NCBI GenBank assembly: GCA_049291875.1
Contig: JBATQE010000039.1
Span: 1-19,191 of the forward strand
Length of the DNA stretch: 19,191 nucleotides
Source of the DNA: CTSOIL-112 sp049291875
GTDB taxonomy: Bacteria > Pseudomonadota > Gammaproteobacteria > Burkholderiales > Burkholderiaceae
Direction of reading: 5' to 3'
This document shows positions 13,442-19,191 of this stretch, one piece after another; within the stretch, counting starts at the first letter, position 1; the number at the start of each line of letters is the position of its first letter. The position numbers and the translations under genes were made by a program. The notes beneath the pieces are model-generated. The model was not told the DNA's origin, did not search any database, and saw nothing but the letters and a program-made list of their open reading frames with translations.

Positions 13442-15282
13442 TTGAAAAATTAACGTTCGGTTTGTTTTCTAAATATGATTCGCATAATTTTATGCGGCTC
13501 TTGGTGTATGTTCGTCCCTATCGAGTGCGTATTATTTATGCCTTATTAGCGATTGTCGGGGTGGCGGCGACGGAAAGTTATTTAGCTGCCTTTATTGCGC
13601 CGTTGGTTAATTTGGGTTTTGCGTCGCCTCAAGAAGCCCCTCTTCAGGATACAGCAGGTTGGTTACATACGGTCACGAATGTGCGTCAACGGTTGACTTA
13701 TTTGATTTGGGGGACGGATCAAAAAGTATGGGCCGTGCCGCTGTTTTTTATTTTTTTGGTGGTTGTGCGTGGCATCTGCCGCTACATCAGCAACTACTTG
13801 TTGGCGTGGGTTGGTGCGGTGGTTTTGCATAAACTTCGTGGCGTGATGTTTGATAAAATGCTGCTATTGCCGTCTAAATATCAGCAAAATACGTCATCTG
13901 GATTTATCACCAATCGGTTTTTGACTGAGGCTGATATTGCGATCAATAATGCCAGCAGTGTTTTCATTACTCTCACCCGCGACACCTTGATTGTAATCGG
14001 TTTAATTATTGTGTTGCTGTATTTGAACTGGCAATTGAGCTTGGTGGTGTTGTTGATGTTTCCGATCCTGTCATGGTTATCACGTTATTACCGTGATCGA
14101 TTGAAGGGAGTTCAAGTCAAAACGCAAGCGCAAACGGTCAATATGATTAATACCATTAACGAGACTCATGAGGGGCATCGTGTGGTTAAGATGTTTGGCG
14201 GTCAAGCACAGGCCAACTCTCGTTTTGCTCAGGCCAATGACAGTATTTTGTCAATGGTGAAAAAACTCACCCAGGCCTTATCTGCACGCTCACCATTCAG
14301 TGAGTTGATTGCTTCCATCGCTTTAGCCATTGTCATGTTCATTGCCCTGCGGCAAAGTCAGGCGGGTGTCACGACGATTGGTGAGTTTATGGCGTTTATT
14401 GTGGCCATGCTACAAATGGTTTCTCCAATCAAAAATCTGTCCAATATCAGTATTCCCATGCAAAGAATGTTTTTGGCAGCAGATTATGTTTACGAGTTTC
14501 TGGATGTTCCGCCTGAATCGGATCAAGGTCGTAAACAAATTGAGCGCGTTCAGGGAAATGTCCGGTTTGAGCATGTGGTGGTTCAATACAACGACGACGA
14601 TAAAAAAGCCTTGAATGACGTTAGTTTGGAGGTTCGAGCCGGCGAAAAGGTGGCCTTGGTTGGACGCTCAGGCAGTGGCAAAACCACCTTGATTAATTTA
14701 TTACCGCGTTTTGTTGAGCCCAGCTCAGGCGCGATTTATTTGGATGGTGTTAATATTACGGATATTGGCTTGGCTGATTTGCGCGAACAGTTTGCACTGG
14801 TGTCGCAAGAAGTATTTTTATTCGACGATACACTCTATCAAAACATCCTTTATGGTCGTCCTTCGGCGCAACCCAAAGAGGTTGAGGAGGCTTTGAAAGC
14901 CGCTAATTTATGGGATTTAGTACAACAATCACCCTATGGCTGGAATCTACGTGTGGGTAGCAATGGCAATCAACTCTCCGGCGGGCAGCGCCAACGTGCC
15001 TCCATTGCGCGTGCCATTTTAAAAGATGCGCCAATCCTTATTTTAGATGAGGCGACCAGCGCATTGGATAATGAATCCGAACGTTTGGTACAGCAGGCTT
15101 TGGATCGTCTCATGCAGGGGCGATCCAGCATCATGATTGCCCATCGTTTATCTACCATTGAGCAGGCAGATCGCATCATTGTGATGAATGAAGGTCGAAT
15201 TGTTGAGCAAGGAAGCCATGCAGAATTGATAAATTTAGATGGCTATTACGCCAAGTTACGCACTTTACCCAAATTGGATTGA
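13438..15282 (+). CDS. msbA: Lipid A export ABC transporter MsbA
   Basis: Inner-membrane ABC exporter with fused membrane and ATPase domains that flips lipid A-core to the periplasmic leaflet. The 614-aa product has an N-terminal six-helix membrane domain (about residues 20-340) and a C-terminal ATPase domain: Walker A GRSGSGKTT near 408, Q-loop in VSQEVFLF, signature LSGGQRQR near 512, Walker B ILDEATSALD near 537 and the H-loop IAHRLSTIEQA. It is about 30 residues longer than E. coli MsbA, with extra sequence between the first two membrane helices. The waaA context supports MsbA over a generic multidrug exporter. The gene is more AT-rich than those before 13,240. It overlaps waaA by four bases. 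Confidence 0.92.
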   Translation: MIEKLTFGLFSKYDSHNFMRLLVYVRPYRVRIIYALLAIVGVAATESYLAAFIAPLVNLGFASPQEAPLQDTAGWLHTVTNVRQRLTYLIWGTDQKVWAVPLFFIFLVVVRGICRYISNYLLAWVGAVVLHKLRGVMFDKMLLLPSKYQQNTSSGFITNRFLTEADIAINNASSVFITLTRDTLIVIGLIIVLLYLNWQLSLVVLLMFPILSWLSRYYRDRLKGVQVKTQAQTVNMINTINETHEGHRVVKMFGGQAQANSRFAQANDSILSMVKKLTQALSARSPFSELIASIALAIVMFIALRQSQAGVTTIGEFMAFIVAMLQMVSPIKNLSNISIPMQRMFLAADYVYEFLDVPPESDQGRKQIERVQGNVRFEHVVVQYNDDDKKALNDVSLEVRAGEKVALVGRSGSGKTTLINLLPRFVEPSSGAIYLDGVNITDIGLADLREQFALVSQEVFLFDDTLYQNILYGRPSAQPKEVEEALKAANLWDLVQQSPYGWNLRVGSNGNQLSGGQRQRASIARAILKDAPILILDEATSALDNESERLVQQALDRLMQGRSSIMIAHRLSTIEQADRIIVMNEGRIVEQGSHAELINLDGYYAKLRTLPKLD

Positions 15283-15299
15283 GTTTTAGAATAGGAATC

Positions 15300-16424
15300 A
15301 TGCAAAAAATATTGGTGATTGGCGCGGGTTTTTCAGGGGCAGTGATTGCGCGTGAGCTGGCCGAAGCGGGGCTATTCGTCGAGGTGGTTGATGCGCGCGC
15401 GCATGTGGCGGGCAACTGCCACACCGAGCGTGATGCGTCAACGAATGTGATGGTGCATGTGTATGGTCCGCATATTTTCCACACGGATAATGAACGTGTT
15501 TGGAACTATGTTCAGCGCTTCGATCGCTTTATGCTGTATGTGAATCGCGTGAAAACCGTAGCCAAAGGCAAAGTATATTCTTTGCCAGTGAACTTGCACA
15601 CCATCAATCAGTTTTTCGATGTGGCTTTGCGCCCCGAGGAGGCGCGCGCGCTGATTCAGGAGAAGGCGGACAACAGCATTGAGGAGCCAAAATCATTTGA
15701 AGAACAGGCTTTGAAATTTGTGGGACCTGAATTGTACGAGGCTTTTTTCAAGGGGTATACGCTCAAACAATGGGGTACGGATCCGAAAAACTTACCAGCC
15801 AGTATTTTGAAGCGCCTGCCTTTGCGTTTTAACTACGATGATAACTATTTCAATCACCGTTTTCAGGGGATGCCGGAGCATGGTTACACTCACATTGTGC
15901 AGGCGATGCTTGATCACCCGAATATTTCTGTGACGCTGGGACAAAAATTGTCGCGCGAAGAGGTGCGTGCGCGAACCGATGTGGCTCATGTATTCTACAG
16001 CGGCCCGATTGATGCGTGGTTTGGCTTTGCAAAAGGCCGTTTGGGTTATCGTACCTTGGATTTTGAACGCCATGAGGCCGAAGGTGATTATCAAGGTGGT
16101 GCGGTGGTGAACTATGGCGATCAAGATGTGCCGTTTACGCGTATTTCCGAGCATAAGCATTTTGCACCGTGGGAGTCTCATGAGCGCACGGTATATTTCA
16201 AAGAGTTTTCCCGTGCATGTGGTGAGCAGGATATTCCGTACTACCCGATTCGTCTGGTGGAGGAAAAAGCGATGCTGAACGAGTATGTCGATTTGGCTAA
16301 AGCCGAACCAAATATGACTTTTGTGGGGCGTTTGGGCACCTATCGGTATTTGGATATGGATGCGACGATTCGCGAGGCTTTGGATGCTGCAAAGGCTTAC
16401 TTAAAAGGTGACGAATTGTTGTAA
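15300..16424 (+). CDS. glf: UDP-galactopyranose mutase
   Basis: Flavoenzyme that converts UDP-galactopyranose to UDP-galactofuranose, the donor for galactofuranose residues in O-antigen or capsule. The 374-aa product begins with the FAD-binding Rossmann motif VIGAGFSGAV (6-15) and shows the family segments GNCHTE, YGPHIFHT, YTLKQWG, RLPLRFNYDDNYF and the C-terminal FVGRLGTYRYLDMD. Length matches bacterial Glf. I chose ATG 15300 because the Rossmann strand follows at once; the open frame begins seven codons earlier at a TTG. GGA lies three bases before the ATG. The gap to msbA is 17 bp, so it may be read from the waaA-msbA transcript. It opens the surface-glycan cluster. Confidence 0.96.
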   Translation: MQKILVIGAGFSGAVIARELAEAGLFVEVVDARAHVAGNCHTERDASTNVMVHVYGPHIFHTDNERVWNYVQRFDRFMLYVNRVKTVAKGKVYSLPVNLHTINQFFDVALRPEEARALIQEKADNSIEEPKSFEEQALKFVGPELYEAFFKGYTLKQWGTDPKNLPASILKRLPLRFNYDDNYFNHRFQGMPEHGYTHIVQAMLDHPNISVTLGQKLSREEVRARTDVAHVFYSGPIDAWFGFAKGRLGYRTLDFERHEAEGDYQGGAVVNYGDQDVPFTRISEHKHFAPWESHERTVYFKEFSRACGEQDIPYYPIRLVEEKAMLNEYVDLAKAEPNMTFVGRLGTYRYLDMDATIREALDAAKAYLKGDELL

Positions 16425-16496
16425 AAACGTTATATTCCTATAAACCATTGAATTACTCATAAGTTGTATTTGAACCTATCAACTCTTAGTTAAGCT

Positions 16497-17219
16497 ATGT
16501 CACAAACTTCAGATATCACTCTTTGTATTACTATGGGCAGACGTCCAGAATTGTTGAAACAAACTTTGGAGAGTTTATTTCAATTCTATGCTTTTGAGCA
16601 TGTCATCGCAGTCAACGATTTTGGTGATGAAGCAACCAGTGAAGTCTTCAAACGCATTTGCCCGCACGGTCAACTACTTCATCTCGAACAGCAGCAAGGG
16701 CATCATCCTGCGGTCGATTTAATGTATGTGCGAGTGACTACTCCTTACGTATTCCATTGTGAAGATGATTGGTTATTCACCGATGCTCCTAATTTAGATC
16801 ATGCACGGGCTTTGCTCGAACAGCCTTATGTTAGCACAGTGTGTTTTCGTCAACTCAATCTGGATGACTACGATCCTCGCGAACAACAGAAAATTCAATT
16901 GTCCAAATATCAAGGCATCTGTTTTTATCAATTAGACCAATTGGATCCGCAATGGCACGGTTACGGATTCAATCCGCACTTGGCTAAGCTCAGTTTGTGG
17001 CAAAACTGTGGCGGCTTTTCTCAATTCAAAAAAGAGCGCCATATTTCGCGCTACCTGCGCGCTCAAGGCAAGCATGTGGTCATGGAATACCCGGGTAGCT
17101 GTCAACATATTGGCGATGGGGTCAGTGTCTCTCATGCCAACGATAATCAGCAGCCTTCTCATTGGAAAAAATGGCGTCGTGCACTCAAGCAGTGGTTTTT
17201 TGGTTGGCTGCGTGGTTGA
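16497..17219 (+). CDS. Glycosyltransferase, GT-A fold (GT2-like)
   Basis: Predicted cytoplasmic glycosyltransferase of 240 aa. The N-terminus DITLCITMGRRPELLKQTLESL is the usual opening of GT-A (GT2-like) enzymes, followed by an acidic donor-binding motif HCEDDWLF (Glu89-Asp90-Asp91). A basic C-terminal tail (WKKWRRALKQWFFGW) may sit against the membrane. No transmembrane segment is evident. It lies 72 bp after glf, so a galactofuranosyltransferase role is possible, but donor and acceptor cannot be read from the sequence. The ribosome-binding site is weak. Confidence 0.8.
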   Translation: MSQTSDITLCITMGRRPELLKQTLESLFQFYAFEHVIAVNDFGDEATSEVFKRICPHGQLLHLEQQQGHHPAVDLMYVRVTTPYVFHCEDDWLFTDAPNLDHARALLEQPYVSTVCFRQLNLDDYDPREQQKIQLSKYQGICFYQLDQLDPQWHGYGFNPHLAKLSLWQNCGGFSQFKKERHISRYLRAQGKHVVMEYPGSCQHIGDGVSVSHANDNQQPSHWKKWRRALKQWFFGWLRG

Positions 17220-17295
17220 TTGGGTTGGCCGAACAATCCTTAGAAAACGCGCAGTGTATAGATATAGTATTACCTCAGCCCTAAAGGAGTAAATC

Positions 17296-18069
17296 ATGGC
17301 AACCGTAGCGAGTTTGTGGATCGGTGATCGATTAGGCATGATTGAACAAGCCAGTATCCGCTCATTTTTAAAAGTAGGAGACCACTTTATTTTGTATGCG
17401 TATAACCCCATCGCTGGGGTTCCCGATGGCGTCGAGATGCGTGATGCGCAGGAAATTTACCCGTGCCACAACATCATTCGGCACAGAAAAAGTGGCAGCC
17501 CGGCCTTGCATTCGGATTTGTTTCGCTATGCGTTGCTCGCCAAAACCGACTGTATTTGGGTTGATTTAGATATGATTGCCCTACGCTCTTTTGACTTTCC
17601 AAGTGAATGGGTGTTCGGTATAGAGACCGAAGGCGAGGTCAATGGTGCAGTGCTCAACATGCCCAAAAACTCCAAAGCGCTACAAGAGCTACTTAAATTT
17701 AATGAGCGAATGGTAGGATTTCCTCCAATGATGAAAGGCTGGCAACGTGTCAGATACTGGTTTAAATCATGGGGTAGAGAAATGACCATAGATCGTTGGC
17801 CTTGGGGTTCCATTGGGCCTAGGGCTTTGAGTCATTACTTGCATCTCCATGACGAATTTAAATATGCCATGCCCGTGTCCGCCTTCTATGCTATACCATT
17901 GCAGCGTGCGCACGAGTTCGCCATCCCTGGGAAACTGATGCTTGATGATCTACCAAAAGATGCTTGGGGTGTACATCTGTGGGGTAAAGAGTTACGACAG
18001 TATTTAAAGGAAAATGGCATGGAGACCGCGCCAGAAGGCAGTTTCTTGCACTCGTTTATTGCTGGCTAA
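17296..18069 (+). CDS. Glycosyltransferase, DXD-type (GT32/alpha-1,4-GT-like)
   Basis: 257-aa protein with the hallmarks of DXD-containing sugar transferases of the GT32 / alpha-1,4-glycosyltransferase type: SDLFRYALL (73-81) that contacts donor and acceptor, then WVDLDMIAL (89-97) with the Asp90-x-Asp92 metal/nucleotide-sugar motif. Aromatic C-terminal half, no signal peptide or membrane span seen. AAGGAG seven bases before the ATG supports this start. It lies 76 bp after the preceding glycosyltransferase and just before another. The linkage it makes is unknown. Confidence 0.78.
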   Translation: MATVASLWIGDRLGMIEQASIRSFLKVGDHFILYAYNPIAGVPDGVEMRDAQEIYPCHNIIRHRKSGSPALHSDLFRYALLAKTDCIWVDLDMIALRSFDFPSEWVFGIETEGEVNGAVLNMPKNSKALQELLKFNERMVGFPPMMKGWQRVRYWFKSWGREMTIDRWPWGSIGPRALSHYLHLHDEFKYAMPVSAFYAIPLQRAHEFAIPGKLMLDDLPKDAWGVHLWGKELRQYLKENGMETAPEGSFLHSFIAG

Positions 18070-18094
18070 CCCATTGAAACCTTACTGAATCTGA

Positions 18095-18913
18095 ATGAAT
18101 AAAATTATCTCTTTTGGAAAAATGAAGCGAAAGTCTAAATACTATTGTTGTTTTTTACAACAGCGTTTACGGCCTTATGTCTACCGTGACGGGATGTATC
18201 CTAATACTTTTGTGAACAACCATCCTATTGATACGAGCGCACAGTGTGTATCTGCAATTAATAAGATTATTTATTGTTTTTGGACTGGTAATAACGAATT
18301 AACCCCTAATAGGTTGCAGGGATTGCGCTCCTTACGAGAAAAAACAGGCGTTCAGGTTCAACTAATTACGCCACACAATTTAGCGGAATACATCTTGCCT
18401 GATGCGCCACTACACCCAGCCTATGATTATCTATCTTTGGTGCATAAGTCAGATTATTTACGTTGCTATTTTATGTATCATTATGGTGGTGGCTACTCTG
18501 ACGTAAAGGCCTGTTTTAACTCTTGGGATGAGTTGTTCGATATGCTTTCTGCCGATCATAATGGTTGGATATTGGGTTATCCAGAGCTTCATCGAGATGA
18601 TATCGTTTCGCTGCCAGGTTCTTTAGGTATCGATTTGAAGAATAACTTTACTCGACTTATTGGCAATGGTGCCTATATCTGCCGTCCTAGCACGCCAATC
18701 ACTCGGGAGTGGTACAGTGAACTGATATTTCGAATGGATCGTTCATACGACAAGTTGAAGCAGAATGTCGGCAATGTTTGGGGAGATAACCTTGACTATC
18801 CTTTGAGATGGAGTGAAATTTTGGGCGATATTTTTCATCCTCTTTGTTTGAAATATCATCAGCATTTAATTCCTAATGCAAAAATTCGCCCAAACCTTCA
18901 AAACTATCGCTAA
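18095..18913 (+). CDS. Capsular polysaccharide-type glycosyltransferase (GT32-like), DxK variant
   Basis: 272-aa protein with the GT32 / capsular-polysaccharide-synthesis arrangement: IIYCFWTGNNELTPNR (58-73), then HKSDYLRCYFMYHYGGGYSDVK (117-138). In most relatives the end of this motif is GGxYxDxD; here it is Asp136-Val-Lys138, so the second Asp of the DXD motif is Lys. The rest of the catalytic region is normal in length, so this may be a natural subfamily rather than a dead enzyme. ATG 18095 is the first start; ATG 18122 (MKRKSKYY) has a TGGA upstream and is also plausible. It is the most AT-rich gene in the window, which fits horizontal origin. Confidence 0.75.
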   Translation: MNKIISFGKMKRKSKYYCCFLQQRLRPYVYRDGMYPNTFVNNHPIDTSAQCVSAINKIIYCFWTGNNELTPNRLQGLRSLREKTGVQVQLITPHNLAEYILPDAPLHPAYDYLSLVHKSDYLRCYFMYHYGGGYSDVKACFNSWDELFDMLSADHNGWILGYPELHRDDIVSLPGSLGIDLKNNFTRLIGNGAYICRPSTPITREWYSELIFRMDRSYDKLKQNVGNVWGDNLDYPLRWSEILGDIFHPLCLKYHQHLIPNAKIRPNLQNYR

Positions 18914-19006
18914 TAACTGAACTATAAAATGGTACGGGCAAATGACTGATGAATGTTTTTACAATGTATTTGTTCATAATGAGCAACTATTTAAGCGAGG
19001 TGCTTA

Positions 19007-19066
19007 ATGCAGTGCTATAAGATTATTAACTTTAATACTTTGGGTGATGAGCGCGGCTCGCTCATA
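19007..19066 (+). pseudogene. FdtA/QdtA-type sugar 3,4-ketoisomerase, truncated after 20 codons
   Basis: ATG 19007, with GAGG seven bases before it (18997-19000), opens a frame MQCYKIINFNTLGDERGSLI and then hits a stop at 19070-19072 after one further codon (Gly). The peptide matches the N-terminus of dTDP-4-keto-6-deoxyhexose 3,4-ketoisomerases (FdtA/QdtA; also the WxcM-like domain), which start with a short strand, then G-D-(E/D)-R-G-S-L. These enzymes make the 3-keto intermediate of dTDP-Fuc3NAc or dTDP-Qui3NAc. The similarity stops at about 19066, where sequence that looks like an insertion-sequence end begins. The remainder of the gene may lie on the far side of the element. Confidence 0.7.
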
Positions 19067-19191
19067 GGGTAATACCCCCTAAAAGGGCGGCATCTAAAAG
19101 TAGAATCAACACAAGTCCTGCGTTTAGTGCAGGACGCGTGAGTTTGTTAAAGCCATCATACGCGTTTGCGCTGGAGTGAATCCACCGAGCG
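19067..19191 (-). mobile_element. Probable insertion sequence end with transposase C-terminus (partial)
   Basis: The fdtA frame is broken here by sequence of different character: GGGTAATACCC (19067-19077, a near-perfect palindrome), then CCCCTAAAAGGG and an A-rich stretch. On the minus strand a frame entering from the right edge ends in LGGFTPAQTRMMALTNSRVLH and TAA at 19124-19126. LGGFTPAQ resembles the LG-x-x-(T/S)-P ending of DDE transposases of the IS3/IS481 (rve) type, and about 57 bp from stop to element end is usual for such elements. A 7-bp hairpin (GTCCTGC 19115-19121 / GCAGGAC 19129-19135) encloses the stop codon. The family assignment is tentative, and the element continues beyond the window. 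Confidence 0.5.
19124..19191 (-). CDS. Transposase, C-terminal fragment (runs off window)
   Basis: Last 21 codons of a minus-strand reading frame, ending LGGFTPAQ, a basic-hydrophobic stretch and LH before TAA. The LGGxTP pattern is common at the C-terminus of integrase-core (rve) transposases such as IS3 OrfB. Only 68 bases are visible. Another minus-strand frame is also open across this region, but its product is low-complexity leucine/alanine-rich and less convincing. Confidence 0.4.
   Translation of the reverse strand, partial: LGGFTPAQTRMMALTNSRVLH

Noticed and set aside
13438..15282. Generic multidrug or bacteriocin ABC exporter instead of MsbA
   Set aside because: The four-base overlap with waaA and the single-polypeptide membrane-ATPase layout favour lipid A export.
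19067..19189. Second minus-strand frame open across the right edge (Leu/Ala-rich)
   Set aside because: It runs through the presumed element end without a stop and reads as low-complexity hydrophobic sequence; the neighbouring frame has a transposase-like ending and a well-placed stop.

Overview
The window looks like chromosome from a betaproteobacterium, most likely Burkholderiales (Alcaligenaceae/Sutterellaceae-like; this is inference). Three things support this: a stand-alone homocysteine-methyltransferase module of methionine synthase (MetH is split in this order), the divergent suhB / trmJ-cysE arrangement, and a short hexapeptide-type CysE. Most genes from about 120 to 13,240 are GC-rich (for example 41/60 G+C at 7261-7320). 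From the 3' end of waaA to the right edge the DNA becomes clearly AT-rich (17/60 at 18421-18480).

Layout. (1) 1-1475: a G-poor, AT-rich left end runs into a PTS mannose-family IID gene whose normal start seems to be missing. A strong hairpin and then a IIA gene follow. (2) 1544-4831, minus strand: a probable operon of queG, the MetH methyltransferase module, a GyrI-like effector-binding protein and a histidine phosphatase, with a good promoter in front of queG. (3) 4946-6387: a decayed patch with a GNAT acetyltransferase pseudogene (two in-frame TAA codons), a secreted DUF302 protein whose best start is out of frame, related palindromic repeats on both sides of it, and an 8-bp tandem repeat. 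(4) 6390-9934, minus strand: suhB followed by mutS. (5) 10099-11775: trmJ, then cysE with its own near-consensus promoter; trmJ diverges from suhB across a perfect 10-bp dyad. (6) 11882-11970: three consecutive hairpins ending in T7. (7) 12026-15282: waaA and msbA overlap at ATGA and together serve lipopolysaccharide inner-core assembly and lipid A export. (8) 15300-19066: a surface-glycan cluster of glf (UDP-galactofuranose supply), three glycosyltransferases and the first 20 codons of an FdtA/QdtA-type sugar 3,4-ketoisomerase. (9) 19067-19191: the ketoisomerase gene is cut off by what looks like one end of an insertion sequence carrying a transposase C-terminus on the minus strand.

Functionally, the right half goes from LPS core (waaA, msbA) into strain-specific O-antigen or capsule genes, apparently acquired horizontally and then interrupted by an IS. 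I found no CRISPR array, tRNA, rRNA or recognisable defence system. The most notable items are the broken or decaying genes (PTS IID start, GNAT, DUF302, fdtA), the hairpin cluster upstream of waaA, and the galactofuranose / dTDP-amino-sugar glycan locus.
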